A stretch of DNA of 64,000 nt from Salibacterium halotolerans (GTDB taxonomy: Bacteria > Bacillota > Bacilli > Bacillales > Marinococcaceae), in assembly GCF_900115625.1 (NCBI RefSeq), contig NZ_FOXD01000002.1, forward strand, positions 186,001-250,000. Direction: 5' to 3'. Made by a program: the position numbers and the translations under genes. Below the pieces are notes generated by a model that was given only the letters and a program-made list of their open reading frames with translations, had not been told where the DNA came from and searched no databases. Below, in pieces: positions 18,800 to 28,886 of the stretch. Position 1 is the first letter of the stretch. Each line of letters begins with the position of its first letter.

Positions 18800-19303
18800 A
18801 TGACGAAGACAAAAGAAGATCAGGTGATAAAAGTCAAAATGGCGGACTGGAAAACCGCCGAAGCACCGGAAAGGCTGCGGACATCCGGGCTTGGCTCCTG
18901 TGTCGGTGTCGTCCTTTACGAAGAAGGCCTCAGCATAGCTGCCATGGCTCATATTATGCTCCCTGATTCATCGATGGCAGCGGGACGCTCGCTGCAGCGG
19001 GCGAAATTTGCCGATACGGCGCTTGAAGACGTGCTGGCCTGTCTAAAAGAAAAAGGATGCAGCCTGCGCCGTCTGCAGGCGAAACTGGCAGGCGGCGCAC
19101 AGATGTTTTCATTTTCTGAAGGAAGTGACATGTCGCGGATCGGTCCCAGAAACAGCGAAGCGGTAAAAGCTGTCTTAAAGGAGAATGGTATTCCCGTAAA
19201 AGCGGAAGACACAGGCGGCAGTAAAGGACGCACCATTGAATTCAGTATCATGGACAGCAGTCTTTATATCCGGACCGTGAATGAGGGAAAAACCATCATC
19301 TAA
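18800..19303 (+). CDS. cheD: Chemoreceptor glutamine deamidase CheD
   Basis: 167 aa. The catalytic Cys in LGSCVGVVLYEEG and His in MAHIMLPD are present, followed by the conserved Lys-Gly region AKLAGGAQMF and a Thr in GGSKGRTIEF. CheD deamidates receptor glutamines and forms the CheC-CheD feedback pair. The pair being kept without cheA/cheW here implies that the kinase genes exist elsewhere. Confidence 0.97.
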   Translation: MTKTKEDQVIKVKMADWKTAEAPERLRTSGLGSCVGVVLYEEGLSIAAMAHIMLPDSSMAAGRSLQRAKFADTALEDVLACLKEKGCSLRRLQAKLAGGAQMFSFSEGSDMSRIGPRNSEAVKAVLKENGIPVKAEDTGGSKGRTIEFSIMDSSLYIRTVNEGKTII

Positions 19304-19391
19304 AAGCACTACAAAAAGAGAGATAACAGCAGGTACTGCGGCGGTGGAACGAGTCAGAGCAGGAACCATCGATAAAGAGAGGAGGGCATTC

Positions 19392-20162
19392 ATGATGAAT
19401 TCCGGATCATCAGAACATAAAGAATGGTGGGACAGATGGCTGTACAAGGAAGACGAGACAGCAGCTGACAAATTGGTGGAAGCTTACATGCCTCTTGTAA
19501 AATATCACGTGCAGCGGATCGGCTCCGGACTTCCGCGGAATGTATCCAAAGAAGAATTGATCAGCCATGGCATGAGCGGACTGTACGATGCCATGAAAAA
19601 ATTCGATGTCTCGCGCAACCTGAAATTTGACACGTATGCTTCCTTCCGCATCCGGGGGGCCATTATTGATGGACTTCGGCAGGAAGACTGGATGCCAAGG
19701 TCCCTCCGAGACAAATCCAAAAGGATAGAGGAAACAATGGAAGAATTGGAGCAGAGACATGGGAGGTACGTCTCTGAAGACGAGGTCGGCCATGTTCTGG
19801 ATATGAACGGAGAAGAGGTCCGTAAAGTAGTGACCGAAACATTTTTTTCCAATATGCTCTCTATCGATGAAGAAACACCGGAAGGAGAGAGGGAGGAAAC
19901 ATACAGAGCTTCTATTGAAGACACATCGTCCCCTTCTCCTGAAGATATTCTCGTTCAGTCCGTTTCCGTATCGGAACTGGCGGAAGTTATGGAACAGCTG
20001 TCGGAAAAAGAAAAAACGGTAGTCGGTCTTTTTTATCAGGAAGAGTTAACATTGACCGATATCGGTGAAATTATGGGGCTCTCCACCTCAAGAATTTCCC
20101 AGATCCACTCCAAAGCATTGTTCCGTTTGAAACAGGCACTTCTTAAAAAAGAAAATTTTTGA
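19392..20162 (+). CDS. sigD: RNA polymerase sigma factor SigD (FliA type)
   Basis: 256 aa from ATG 19392, preceded by GAGAGGAGG; an in-frame ATG at 19281 inside cheD would add 37 atypical residues. Region 2 is clear (YMPLVKYHVQRI, FDTYASFRIRGAIIDGLR, WMPRSLRDKSK), as is region 4 (LSEKEKTVVGLFYQEELTLT, GLSTSRISQIHSKALFRLK). SigD transcribes the late flagellar, autolysin and chemotaxis genes. It is the penultimate regulatory gene of the fla/che operon in Bacillus. Confidence 0.97.
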   Translation: MMNSGSSEHKEWWDRWLYKEDETAADKLVEAYMPLVKYHVQRIGSGLPRNVSKEELISHGMSGLYDAMKKFDVSRNLKFDTYASFRIRGAIIDGLRQEDWMPRSLRDKSKRIEETMEELEQRHGRYVSEDEVGHVLDMNGEEVRKVVTETFFSNMLSIDEETPEGEREETYRASIEDTSSPSPEDILVQSVSVSELAEVMEQLSEKEKTVVGLFYQEELTLTDIGEIMGLSTSRISQIHSKALFRLKQALLKKENF

Positions 20163-20274
20163 TATACTCAGTACAATGACGGGAATAAAATCATAGGAAT
20201 GTCCTGTCATGCAGAGACAGGTGTTCCGGGATGACTGGATAGATAGAAAAAATTTTCAAAAAAAAAGAAGGCGG

Positions 20275-21660
20275 ATGAGTATGGAACCTTACAGAATTCG
20301 CGATTTTTTTCGGTTGACGACATCAGAGAACAAATTAGCAGCTTCTGTGGATGCGTTGTCACCTCCGGAAGATGCCTCCTGGAGCACTGAGGAATGGATG
20401 GCTTTTTTGGAAGAGGAAGGCATTACATATGGAATACTGAATAATAACATCGAACGTTTGAGCAGTGACCCCCTCTCGGTCGTCTATCCACTCGAAGTCG
20501 CGCGGGGCACCGAAAGTGTCAATGGAGCCGCGGCTTATATTGAACCCGGGAATTTTGAGGAATCAGATGAACCGGAGGACACAGACGAAGTAGATTTGAA
20601 AAAAGTTATTCAAATTGCGATGGTCGAAGCCGGAGCGTACACCGGCAGAAAAATCGACGCCGAACCCGGAGAAAGTGGAACCGGGGTGGATGGACGCGTA
20701 CTGCAGGGCAGAGACGGGAATGATTTTGTGCTTCGGGCCGGAAAAAATACCCGTTTGGAAGGAAACGATATTTACGCTGTACAGGCCGGGCAGGTAAGTG
20801 TCGGGAAGAAAACTATTCATGTCAATCCGTTATACGAGGTCAAGGGGGATATTGATCTTAAGACCGGTAATATAGATTTTACCGGCAATATCATGATCCG
20901 CGGAAATGTCCCTTCCGGTTTTGAACTGAAAGCAGAAGGCGACATCCGTGTTCTTGGAACGGTGGAAGCTGCCGTGCTGGAGGCCTCCGGATCGATATTT
21001 ATTAACGCCGGCGTCAACGCACGGAACAAAGGCAGAATTAACGCAGGGCAGAACGTACATGCGACCTATTTGAATGAAGCCGATGTGTCCGCGGGTGCGG
21101 ATATTGTTGTGAAACAGACGATCATGCACAGCCGCTGTACGACCGGGGGCACTCTGATCTGCAATCAGGGCAGAGGGCAGGTTGTAGGCGGGGTGATTTC
21201 GGCCGTTCAGGAAATCAATGTGAACGAAGCCGGCAATACGATGAATACACCAACGTCTTTTTATATCGGTGCCACCCGCGACTATGTTGAACGCAGAAAG
21301 CACCTGGAGCAGACACTGTACGAAGCGAAAGAGGAAAGCCTGAAAGTCACCGATCTTCTGAAAACGATACAAACCAAAGAAGAAAACGGCAGCAGTCTTT
21401 CTTCGAAGGAACGTGTCATGAAACTGCGGGCCAGAAATACACTCGAGGCTGCCAAAGACAAGGCCAGACATGCGGCAGAAGAGTTGGAGGAACTGGCATA
21501 TGTTTCCCCCAACCCTGAAAGTGGTATAATAAAAGCAGCAAAGACTCTTCACTCCAATGTAGACGTTCATTTCGGTAAATACCGCAGGATCATCAACAAA
21601 TCTTATGACAGGGTCGTTGTTTATTTGGAGGAAGGGGAAATAACACTGAACGTCACCTGA
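20275..21660 (+). CDS. FapA/DUF342 family protein
   Basis: 461 aa from ATG 20275 (AAGAAGGCGG upstream). The centre holds the DUF342 beta-helix repeats (VDGRVLQGRDGNDFVL, IRGNVPSGFELKAEGDIRVL, VEAAVLEASGSIFI, NAGVNARNKGRINAGQNVHA), and the C-terminal part is a coiled coil. The family, called FapA (flagellar assembly protein A) in other bacteria, is often next to flagellar genes; its biochemistry is not settled. A 9-bp imperfect hairpin (arms at 20176-20184 and 20202-20210) without a T-run lies between sigD and this gene. Confidence 0.9.
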   Translation: MSMEPYRIRDFFRLTTSENKLAASVDALSPPEDASWSTEEWMAFLEEEGITYGILNNNIERLSSDPLSVVYPLEVARGTESVNGAAAYIEPGNFEESDEPEDTDEVDLKKVIQIAMVEAGAYTGRKIDAEPGESGTGVDGRVLQGRDGNDFVLRAGKNTRLEGNDIYAVQAGQVSVGKKTIHVNPLYEVKGDIDLKTGNIDFTGNIMIRGNVPSGFELKAEGDIRVLGTVEAAVLEASGSIFINAGVNARNKGRINAGQNVHATYLNEADVSAGADIVVKQTIMHSRCTTGGTLICNQGRGQVVGGVISAVQEINVNEAGNTMNTPTSFYIGATRDYVERRKHLEQTLYEAKEESLKVTDLLKTIQTKEENGSSLSSKERVMKLRARNTLEAAKDKARHAAEELEELAYVSPNPESGIIKAAKTLHSNVDVHFGKYRRIINKSYDRVVVYLEEGEITLNVT

Positions 21661-21693
21661 TAGGTGGGGAAACGGTGAAAGGAGGCGGAAGCC

Positions 21694-22005
21694 ATGAGCT
21701 GGAAAGCAGTGGAACTTCAGGTTGCCCTCCCGAGAACCCAGGATGCAGGAAAACTTCAAGAGCAGCTTCAACAGCGGGGGCAGGCTGCCCAGGACCGGAT
21801 GGCAGCCCAGGAGGAAAAAGAACTGGAAAAACAGCGTACACAGGTGCTGGACCCGGCCGGATCAGAAAAAAGCCGGCTGGAAAGCGGGGAGAACGGACAG
21901 CTCCCGGTTAATAATGAGCGTTCGACACAGACACCCGGTGCGGCAGAAGAAACGAACAGACCGGGCCACCCTTTTAAAGGGAAATTAATCGACATCACAG
22001 GTTAG
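21694..22005 (+). CDS. Small hydrophilic protein of unknown function in the flagellar operon
   Basis: 103 aa, not assigned. Starts MSWKAVELQVALPRTQDAGK, then a Gln/Glu/Ala-rich likely coiled coil (about residues 20-55), and ends with HPFKGKLIDITG. No membrane segment or Cys. A strong ribosome-binding site (AAAGGAGGCGG) precedes the ATG, and the gene lies between fapA and the swrB-like gene, so it is very probably real. Similar small proteins occur at this position in other Bacilli as I remember, but I cannot name a family. Confidence 0.72.
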   Translation: MSWKAVELQVALPRTQDAGKLQEQLQQRGQAAQDRMAAQEEKELEKQRTQVLDPAGSEKSRLESGENGQLPVNNERSTQTPGAAEETNRPGHPFKGKLIDITG

Positions 22006-22015
22006 GATGGAAAAC

Positions 22016-22522
22016 ATGACCATTGTAGTACTCGTATTCAGTGTGGCGCTTCATGCTCTTACTTTCTTAGTACTTGCGCGTTTTTATTCGCATGTACAAA
22101 GCGTAAAAGAAGAACGGCGTCAGCTGCACGGCATGCGTGAAGAGATGGAAGAGATATTGCGGCAGTATACCGAAGAAATAAAACAGGAAAACCAGGGGCT
22201 GAAAGATTCTCTGCATTCCGCTGCCGGACGGCACGCTGAATCATCACTCGATCAGGAAGAAATCGGCGGCGCCAAAAAAACAGCCGCCCCTTCCTTTCAA
22301 ACACCGCAGAAAACGCGGGAAGAAACAGTGGAACAGGAAGCCGCACGGGAAACAGAAGAGAGGTATGTTCCGCCTTCTGCAGCGGATGAAGACCAGCTCG
22401 AAGCTTCAAACCAGGCGAAAGTACTTTCTCTTTCCGCCCGCGGTTACGAGAGAGACCAGATTGCCAGGGAACTTGGAATCGGAAAAGGGGAAGTAGACCT
22501 GTTTCTGAAATTTTATCAATAA
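22016..22522 (+). CDS. swrB: SwrB/YlxL-like membrane protein
   Basis: 168 aa from ATG 22016 (an ATG at 22007 is also in frame). One N-terminal membrane helix (VVLVFSVALHALTFLVLARF) is followed by a coiled coil and a C-terminal helix-turn-helix-like segment (VLSLSARGYERDQIARELG, then GKGEVDLFLKFYQ). This layout and the position between sigD and rpsB match B. subtilis SwrB (YlxL), which promotes maturation of the flagellar export gate. Overall sequence is divergent. Confidence 0.78.
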   Translation: MTIVVLVFSVALHALTFLVLARFYSHVQSVKEERRQLHGMREEMEEILRQYTEEIKQENQGLKDSLHSAAGRHAESSLDQEEIGGAKKTAAPSFQTPQKTREETVEQEAARETEERYVPPSAADEDQLEASNQAKVLSLSARGYERDQIARELGIGKGEVDLFLKFYQ

Positions 22523-22676
22523 ATCGCGGTTCTGTTCTTGCTTCCCCCGAAGCCGTATGATATATTTATTCACGGTGTTACTACACACGTCTCGCTGATT
22601 CAGAAAGTGGTGCCCGCAGCCCGGGTCCTATCTGGAAACGAAGCAGGCGGAGGAAAAACCAAAGGAGGATTTAAGC
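22523..22676 (+). other. Intergenic region ahead of rpsB
   Basis: 154 bases between the flagellar block and the translation block. No convincing hairpin terminator and no canonical -35/-10 pair could be defended. It holds the rpsB ribosome-binding site (CAAAGGAGGATTTAAGC) directly before the ATG. A leader-mediated S2 autoregulation is possible but not visible to me. Confidence 0.4.
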
Positions 22677-23471
22677 ATGGCAGTTATATCCATGAAACAA
22701 CTGCTCGAAGCAGGGGTGCACTTCGGTCATCAGACACGCCGTTGGAACCCGAAAATGAATCGTTACATCTTTACAGAAAGAAATGGCATCTACATCATCG
22801 ATCTGCAGAAGACGGTGAAAAAGGTGGAAGAAGCGTACAATTATGTCCGCGACCTCGCAGCAGACGGAGGCAGTATTCTTTTCGTCGGTACGAAGAAGCA
22901 GGCGCAGGATTCCGTGCGTGACGAAGCGAAACGCTCCGGCATGCATTATATCAACCAGCGCTGGCTCGGTGGTACACTTACCAACTTTGCGACAATCAGA
23001 ACGCGTATTGCCCGCCTGAAAGATATTGAGAGAATGGAAGAAGACGGTACATTTGAAGTGCTTCCGAAAAAAGAAGTAATGCTTCTCCGTAAGGAAATGG
23101 ATCGTCTTGAGAAGTTCATCGGAGGCATTAAGGAAATGAACGACCTTCCGGATGCCCTCTTTGTCATTGACCCGCGCAAAGAGCGTATTGCAGTTGCGGA
23201 AGCGCATAAACTGGACATTCCGATCATCTCGATCGTTGATACCAACTGTGATCCGGATGAGATTGATAAAGTGATCCCCGGTAATGATGACGCCATCCGT
23301 GCGGTGCGTCTTCTGACTTCCAAGATGGCCGATGCGGTCATTGAAGCGACACAGGGCGCTGCGGAAGAGCCAGAGCAGACGAAAGAAGAACCGGCGCAGA
23401 CTGCTGAAGAGCAGGCAGAGCCGGAAGCAGAAAAACAGACAGAAAACAGTGGGGAAGAAAGCCTTTCCTGA
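22677..23471 (+). CDS. rpsB: 30S ribosomal protein S2
   Basis: 264 aa. Starts [20 protein letters not shown], the universal S2 opening, with the second signature ([34 protein letters not shown]). The C-terminus carries an extra tail of about 30 residues rich in Glu and Gln, longer and more acidic than in B. subtilis (246 aa by memory). Strong ribosome-binding site AAAGGAGG. Followed by a good intrinsic terminator before tsf. Confidence 0.99.
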   Translation: MAVISMKQLLEAGVHFGHQTRRWNPKMNRYIFTERNGIYIIDLQKTVKKVEEAYNYVRDLAADGGSILFVGTKKQAQDSVRDEAKRSGMHYINQRWLGGTLTNFATIRTRIARLKDIERMEEDGTFEVLPKKEVMLLRKEMDRLEKFIGGIKEMNDLPDALFVIDPRKERIAVAEAHKLDIPIISIVDTNCDPDEIDKVIPGNDDAIRAVRLLTSKMADAVIEATQGAAEEPEQTKEEPAQTAEEQAEPEAEKQTENSGEESLS

Positions 23472-23522
23472 TTTGCAGAAACACACGTTCTTTGAAAAAC
23501 GGTACGTGTTTTTGGCGGCCGC

Positions 23523-23567
23523 AAAGGGTGATAAAAGGGGAGTGCCCTTTTTTCACCCTTTTTCTTG
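23523..23567 (+). terminator. Intrinsic terminator between rpsB and tsf
   Basis: Long stem: AAAGGGTGATAAAAGGG pairs with CCCTTTTTTCACCCTTT around the loop GAGTG, followed by TTC. The A-rich 5' arm and T-rich 3' arm give a strong bidirectional-looking terminator. Readthrough would be needed to express tsf from the rpsB transcript. Confidence 0.85.
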
Positions 23568-23620
23568 ACCGGCGGCCCGGTATAAAAGAAGTAGGTATTG
23601 AATTAAAGGAGGAATATAGC

Positions 23621-24502
23621 ATGGCGATTACAGCCGGCATGGTAAAAGAACTTCGTGAACAGACTGGTGCAGGGATGATGGATTGCAAAAAAGCCCTGAG
23701 CGAAACTGACGGCAGCATGGAAGAGGCAGTGAACTACCTCCGCGAGAAAGGCATTTCCAAAGCACAGAAAAAAGCGGACCGCGTGGCGGCCGAAGGTTTG
23801 ACATACGTAACAAGCAGCGGAAATAAAGCCGTCATTGTTGAAATCAATGCGGAAACGGATTTTGTCGCAAAAAACGAAAATTTCCAAAATATGGTTAAAT
23901 CGACAGCTGATTTCCTTCTTGAAAATGAACCGGCAGATGTGGAAAGTGCCCTTTCTTCTGAAGTGGAAGAAGGAACGACTCTCGAAGGATACATTAACGA
24001 TCAGATCGCAAAAATCGGAGAAAAAATCTCCCTGCGTCGTTTTCAGGTAATTCATAAAGACGATAACGCTGTATTCGGTGAATACCTGCATATGGGCGGA
24101 AGCATCGGTGTGCTTCTGCTTGCTGAAGGCACGAACGACCACGCCGTTGCAAAGGATCTCGCTATGCACGTTGCCGCGGTAAGTCCTTCCTATGTTTCCA
24201 GAGACGAAGTGTCTTCCGAGGAAATCGAGCAGGAGCGCGAGGTTCTCAAGCAGCAGGCGCTGAATGAGGGAAAGCCGGAAAACATTGTGGAGAAAATGGT
24301 CGAAGGACGTCTTAACAAGTATTTTGAACAAATCTGCCTGCTTGATCAGGAATACGTAAAAGACACAGAGCAGAAAGTGGCACAGTTTCTGAAAGATCAA
24401 GGTGTTTCCGTCAAGACGTTCGTACGTTATGAAGTCGGAGAAGGCATCGAGAAGAAAGAAGATAATTTCGCCGAGGAAGTCATGTCGCAGGTGAAAAAAT
24501 AA
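23621..24502 (+). CDS. tsf: Elongation factor Ts
   Basis: 293 aa from ATG 23621 (TTAAAGGAGG 8 bases upstream). The N-terminal UBA-like domain ([20 protein letters not shown]) and core signature ([27 protein letters not shown]) are exact EF-Ts features. It recycles EF-Tu-GDP. Paired with rpsB as in most bacteria. Confidence 0.99.
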   Translation: MAITAGMVKELREQTGAGMMDCKKALSETDGSMEEAVNYLREKGISKAQKKADRVAAEGLTYVTSSGNKAVIVEINAETDFVAKNENFQNMVKSTADFLLENEPADVESALSSEVEEGTTLEGYINDQIAKIGEKISLRRFQVIHKDDNAVFGEYLHMGGSIGVLLLAEGTNDHAVAKDLAMHVAAVSPSYVSRDEVSSEEIEQEREVLKQQALNEGKPENIVEKMVEGRLNKYFEQICLLDQEYVKDTEQKVAQFLKDQGVSVKTFVRYEVGEGIEKKEDNFAEEVMSQVKK

Positions 24503-24559
24503 AACAGTAGAACAGGGGGAGCCGCACGCAGCACAAAATGCACTTTCCTCTGAATGGCA

Positions 24560-24607
24560 GGGGTGGGGCGTTCATCTATGGGAAGAAACGCCCAGCCCCT
24601 TCTTTAT
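24560..24607 (+). terminator. Intrinsic terminator between tsf and pyrH
   Basis: GGGGTGGGGCGTT pairs with AACGCCCAGCCCC (two G-U positions) across a 15-16 base loop, then TTCTTTAT. Suggests that pyrH can be separated transcriptionally from tsf. Confidence 0.75.
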
Positions 24608-24661
24608 GGCATTGAAATGACGGGTTCACATGCATGATTACATACGGAAACGGGGGATAAA

Positions 24662-25381
24662 GTGGATCAATATAACAGAGTTATTTTAAAATTGAGCGGG
24701 GAGGCTCTTGCCGGCGAGCAGGGCTATGGAATCGATCCCAATGTCATACAATCCATTGCCACCCAGATCAAAGAGATTGTAGAATTGGGAGCAGAAGTGG
24801 CCGTCGTTGTCGGCGGAGGAAATATATGGAGAGGATTGGCCGGCAGTGCGGAAGGAATGGACAGGGCAACAGCAGACTATATGGGGATGCTTGCCACTGT
24901 TATGAACTCCCTTGCGCTGCAGGACAGTCTGGAAGACAACGAAGTGGAAACAAGAGTGCAGACCTCCATAGAAATGAGACAGGTGGCAGAGCCGTATATA
25001 CGTCGTAAAGCTATCCGCCATCTCGAAAAAAAGCGGGTCGTTATTTTTGCGGGAGGAACGGGCAATCCTTACTTCTCCACGGATACGACAGCAGCGCTGC
25101 GGGCGGCCGAAATCGAAGCTGAGGTCATACTGATGGCAAAGAACAGGGTGGACGGTGTATATGATGCCGATCCTTCCTACGATGTCGACGCGAAAAAATA
25201 TCATCAGCTCACGTACCTGGATCTCCTGAACAGCAGTCTCAATGTAATGGATTCGACAGCTTCCACGTTGTGTATGGACAATAACATACCACTGCTGGTA
25301 TTTTCGATTATGGAAGAAGGAAATATTAAAAAAGCGGTTCTCGGTGAAGACATCGGAACTGTCATCAGGGGGAAAGAATAA
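24662..25381 (+). CDS. pyrH: UMP kinase
   Basis: 239 aa, GTG start with CGGGGGATAAA upstream. Makes UDP from UMP. Family features: [60 protein letters not shown] and [13 protein letters not shown]. The stop codon overlaps the frr start (TAATG), so the two are coupled. Confidence 0.99.
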   Translation: MDQYNRVILKLSGEALAGEQGYGIDPNVIQSIATQIKEIVELGAEVAVVVGGGNIWRGLAGSAEGMDRATADYMGMLATVMNSLALQDSLEDNEVETRVQTSIEMRQVAEPYIRRKAIRHLEKKRVVIFAGGTGNPYFSTDTTAALRAAEIEAEVILMAKNRVDGVYDADPSYDVDAKKYHQLTYLDLLNSSLNVMDSTASTLCMDNNIPLLVFSIMEEGNIKKAVLGEDIGTVIRGKE

Positions 25382-25938
25382 TGTCCAATGAGAAATTAAA
25401 AGAAACCGATGAAAGAATGCAGAAGTCCGTGGACTCCCTGTATAAAGAGCTTGCCACGCTGCGTGCCGGTCGTGCCAATCCAGCAATGCTCGATAAAGTA
25501 ATGGTGAACTATTACGGCATGGACACGCCGCTGAATCAACTGGCGACGATTTCCGTACCGGAAGGGCGCCTTCTGGTCGTAACCCCTTTTGATAAATCAT
25601 CGATTGGTGATATTGATAAAGCAATTCAGAAAGCAGATCTGGGCCTTTCGCCGAACAATGACGGCAATGTTATTCGTATCAATGTGCCCGCATTAACGGA
25701 GGAACGGCGTAAGGAACTGAGCAAGCTCGTGAAAAAATATGCGGAAGAAGGCCGGGTTGCTGTCCGCAATATCCGCCGTGATGTCAACGATGAGTTCAAA
25801 AAGCAGGAAAAACAGGGTGACATACCGGAAGATGATTTGCGTAAACTGCAGGATGAAGTGCAGAAACTGACGGACAAGCACATCGGATCGATCGATAAGG
25901 CAGCGGAGAATAAAGAGCAGGAAATTATGGAAGTTTAA
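25381..25938 (+). CDS. frr: Ribosome recycling factor
   Basis: 185 aa, the standard length. Contains [36 protein letters not shown], and the C-terminal [20 protein letters not shown] region. Releases ribosomes after termination together with EF-G. An intrinsic terminator follows, closing this transcription unit. Confidence 0.99.
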   Translation: MSNEKLKETDERMQKSVDSLYKELATLRAGRANPAMLDKVMVNYYGMDTPLNQLATISVPEGRLLVVTPFDKSSIGDIDKAIQKADLGLSPNNDGNVIRINVPALTEERRKELSKLVKKYAEEGRVAVRNIRRDVNDEFKKQEKQGDIPEDDLRKLQDEVQKLTDKHIGSIDKAAENKEQEIMEV

Positions 25939-25970
25939 TGCCGTCCACGTTATAATGAATGCATGACGAC

Positions 25971-25999
25971 AACCCTCTTTCCATCAGAGGGTTTTTTTT
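25971..25999 (+). terminator. Intrinsic terminator after frr
   Basis: ACCCTCT pairs with AGAGGGT around TTCCATC and is followed by a run of eight T. Clear rho-independent terminator. Confidence 0.9.
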
Positions 26000-26105
26000 C
26001 ACCGTTAATCTAATGCCTGAAGCGTTTACAGGTATACAGCGTCTATGATAAAGAATACAATCATACATAGGCATGTCAACTTTAATAAAGGCTGGTGTCC
26101 TGATA

Positions 26106-26867
26106 ATGGATCAATTTTTCTCCCGTAAGGAAAAGAGTTCTGAAAGCTATCCTCATCTTCCTGATCAGGACAATATTCCTTCTCATATCGCCATTATCAT
26201 GGATGGAAACGGCCGGTGGGCCAAGAGCAGAGGACTGCCACGTTCATCCGGTCACCGGGAAGGAATGAAAACGATAACGGAAGTCGTTGAGAAATCGGGT
26301 GAAATAGGCGTGGATTATTTGACGCTCTACGCATTTTCCACGGAAAACTGGAAGCGTCCGAAAACAGAAGTTGAATTCCTTATGAAACTTCCCGAACGTT
26401 TTCTTCATAAAGAACTGCCCCGGCTGCAGAAAAACAACGTACAGGTCAAAACCATCGGAGATCCTTCCGTGCTGCCTGCGCATACCCGCCGGGCTGTTGA
26501 AAAAGCAGTCGAGGAAACAGCCGGCAACACCGGTTTGATACTGAACTTCGCTTTGAATTACGGTGGACGCCAGGAACTGGTGGAAGTTGTGCGCCAGCTT
26601 GGTCAAGAAGTGCAGAACGGTGTTCTTGAGCCGGATGACATTACCGAAGATATGCTATCAGGAAGGCTTTTGACCAGAGACATTCCGGATCCCGATCTAT
26701 TAATCCGAACGAGCGGGGAAATCCGGCTGAGTAATTTTATGCTGTGGCAGCTGGCTTACAGTGAATTCTGGTTTACCGATGTATTGTGGCCGGATTTTAC
26801 CGGATCCGACCTGATGGAAGCCGTGCAGCGTTATCAGCAGCGTAAACGCCGTTACGGCGGCGTTTAA
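26106..26867 (+). CDS. uppS: Undecaprenyl diphosphate synthase
   Basis: 253 aa from ATG 26106; an in-frame ATG at 26073 would add 11 residues and neither has a strong ribosome-binding site. cis-Prenyltransferase motifs: HIAIIMDGNGRWAKSRGLPR, HREGMKT, YAFSTENWKRP, NYGGRQELVE and DLLIRTSGEIRLSNFMLWQ. It makes the C55 lipid carrier for cell-wall precursors. It leads uppS-cdsA-dxr-rasP-proS-polC. Confidence 0.98.
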   Translation: MDQFFSRKEKSSESYPHLPDQDNIPSHIAIIMDGNGRWAKSRGLPRSSGHREGMKTITEVVEKSGEIGVDYLTLYAFSTENWKRPKTEVEFLMKLPERFLHKELPRLQKNNVQVKTIGDPSVLPAHTRRAVEKAVEETAGNTGLILNFALNYGGRQELVEVVRQLGQEVQNGVLEPDDITEDMLSGRLLTRDIPDPDLLIRTSGEIRLSNFMLWQLAYSEFWFTDVLWPDFTGSDLMEAVQRYQQRKRRYGGV

Positions 26868-26881
26868 ATGGAGGACCTTAC

Positions 26882-27682
26882 ATGAAGCAGCGATTAATAA
26901 CAGGGATTGTAGGAGCACTCGTCTTACTGATCGTTACCATTCTCGGAGGGTGGGTGTTCAACCTTGCTGTTGCAGGGGTTGCCTCCATCGCCCTGCATGA
27001 ACTTCTTAAGATGAAACACATTAAAACATTTTCCATGATGGGCTGGATCAGTTACATCTTTATGTGGAGTCTGCTGGTCCCTGAAACCTGGCTTCAGCCG
27101 ACATTTCTGTCCGGGATTCCCAAAGTGGAACTTTTTTTAATGATGATACTGTTTCTGCTGGCTTTAACGGTCGTTACGAAAAACTCCTTCACCTTTGATG
27201 AAGCCGGCTTTGTCATTTTGTCTTCCGTCTATGTCGGTTATGGATTCTATCATCTTCTTATTACGAGAAATATAGAAGACAACGGTCTCGTTTTAGTATT
27301 TCTTGTTTTATTTATCATCTGGGCAACAGATACCGGCGCTTTTTTTGTGGGTAAGCAGTGGGGCAGGTATAAGTTGTGGCCTGAAATAAGTCCGAAGAAA
27401 ACAATAGAAGGTTTTCTCGGCGGCATTGTAACAGCCGGCATAATAGGAGCGGTATTCCACCACTTCTTCCCGGTTTTTGATTCGTGGTATGTGTTCGCTC
27501 TGTTTATTGTCGTTACAGCTGTTTCCGGCCAGCTCGGAGACCTTGTGGAATCAGCGCTCAAACGTCATTACGCGGTCAAAGATTCCGGGAAGGTGCTCCC
27601 TGGCCACGGCGGAATTTTGGATCGTTTTGACAGTCTGATTTTTGTGCTCCCTGTGCTTCATTTTTTACAGTTTTTCGGATAA
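26882..27682 (+). CDS. cdsA: Phosphatidate cytidylyltransferase
   Basis: 266 aa with about eight membrane helices. The CDP-DAG synthase signature is exact near the C-terminus: SALKRHYAVKDSGKVLPGHG followed by GILDRFDS. It forms CDP-diacylglycerol for phospholipid synthesis. GGAGGACCTTAC precedes the ATG. Confidence 0.98.
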   Translation: MKQRLITGIVGALVLLIVTILGGWVFNLAVAGVASIALHELLKMKHIKTFSMMGWISYIFMWSLLVPETWLQPTFLSGIPKVELFLMMILFLLALTVVTKNSFTFDEAGFVILSSVYVGYGFYHLLITRNIEDNGLVLVFLVLFIIWATDTGAFFVGKQWGRYKLWPEISPKKTIEGFLGGIVTAGIIGAVFHHFFPVFDSWYVFALFIVVTAVSGQLGDLVESALKRHYAVKDSGKVLPGHGGILDRFDSLIFVLPVLHFLQFFG

Positions 27683-27724
27683 TTCTAGAAGCTGATAGTC
27701 AACTCAGCGTAACGAGGAGGAAAT

Positions 27725-28873
27725 ATGAAAAATTTAGCGCTTATTGGATCCACCGGATCGATCGGCCGGCAGACGCTTGATGTTGTCCGGAAACATCCCG
27801 ATTCCTTCCGGGTCCTGTCTCTTGCTGCCGGCAGAAACGTAAATACATTGATGGAGCAGATTGAAGAATTCAAACCGCTCACTGCTGCAGTGGAACAAAA
27901 GGAAGATGCGGACTACATCCGGGCCAGAGTAAATGGAGATACGTCCATTCATTACGGGAAGGAAGGTCTGATTGCAGCTGCGGTTCCGCGTGACGGAGAT
28001 CTTCTTATGAATGCCGTGGTCGGAAGCATGGGCCTTGAACCAACACTCCAGGCGATAGAAGCCGGCATGGATATAGGTATTGCCAACAAAGAAACCCTGG
28101 TTACCGCCGGCCATATCGTGACACAAAAAGCATCCAGGCATCAAGTGCAGCTTCTGCCCGTGGACAGCGAGCATTCAGCTTTGCAGCAGAGTCTGGAAGG
28201 AAACGCTCTGAAAGAAGTGGACAGGATAATTCTAACGGCCTCAGGCGGGAGTTTCCGGGACAAAACCAGAGACCAGCTCCACGGCGTGACGGTAGAAGAC
28301 GCGCTTCGGCACCCGAACTGGAACATGGGGGCCAAAATCACGATTGACTCCGCAACAATGATGAATAAAGGATTTGAAGTAATCGAAGCCCGCTGGTTGT
28401 TTGATATGTCGTACGATGCTATCGATGTTGTTCTGCATAAAGAAAGCATCATTCATTCCCTCGTGGAATACAGGGATAAAAGTGTGATCGCCCAGCTTGG
28501 GTCGCCTGATATGAGAGTACCGATTCAATACGCGCTTTCCTGCCCCGAAAGGCTTGAATTAGATGATACAAAAAGGTTAAACTTATGGGAAACAGGGGCA
28601 CTGCATTTTGCTGAACCGGATTTCCAGCGGTACCGGTGTCTCCAGTTCGCCTTTGACGCCGGCCGGGAAGGCGGAACGATGCCGGCGGTCTTAAACGCTG
28701 CCAATGAAGAAGCCGTTGCCGCTTTTCTGCAGGGGGACATAACCTTTCTCTCGATTGAAGATAGAATAGAAGAGGCGCTCGAGCGTCATCAAAAAACGGA
28801 CAATCCGGATCTTGCGGCCATACTGGAAACAGACGAAGAGACAAGGGCGTTCGTCCGCTCTCGAATAAAATGA
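27725..28873 (+). CDS. dxr: 1-deoxy-D-xylulose 5-phosphate reductoisomerase
   Basis: 382 aa. NADPH-binding [16 protein letters not shown] at the N-terminus; catalytic/metal region [45 protein letters not shown] and EVIEARWLF. Second step of the MEP isoprenoid pathway. GAGGAGG lies 7 bases before the ATG. Confidence 0.99.
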   Translation: MKNLALIGSTGSIGRQTLDVVRKHPDSFRVLSLAAGRNVNTLMEQIEEFKPLTAAVEQKEDADYIRARVNGDTSIHYGKEGLIAAAVPRDGDLLMNAVVGSMGLEPTLQAIEAGMDIGIANKETLVTAGHIVTQKASRHQVQLLPVDSEHSALQQSLEGNALKEVDRIILTASGGSFRDKTRDQLHGVTVEDALRHPNWNMGAKITIDSATMMNKGFEVIEARWLFDMSYDAIDVVLHKESIIHSLVEYRDKSVIAQLGSPDMRVPIQYALSCPERLELDDTKRLNLWETGALHFAEPDFQRYRCLQFAFDAGREGGTMPAVLNAANEEAVAAFLQGDITFLSIEDRIEEALERHQKTDNPDLAAILETDEETRAFVRSRIK

Positions 28874-28886
28874 AGGTGGGAAAAAC

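Noticed and set aside
26025-26070. TTTACA and CATACATA upstream of uppS as possible sigma-A or sigma-E promoter parts
   Set aside because: No partner box at correct spacing with acceptable match; uppS is a housekeeping gene and a sigma-E promoter would need better evidence.
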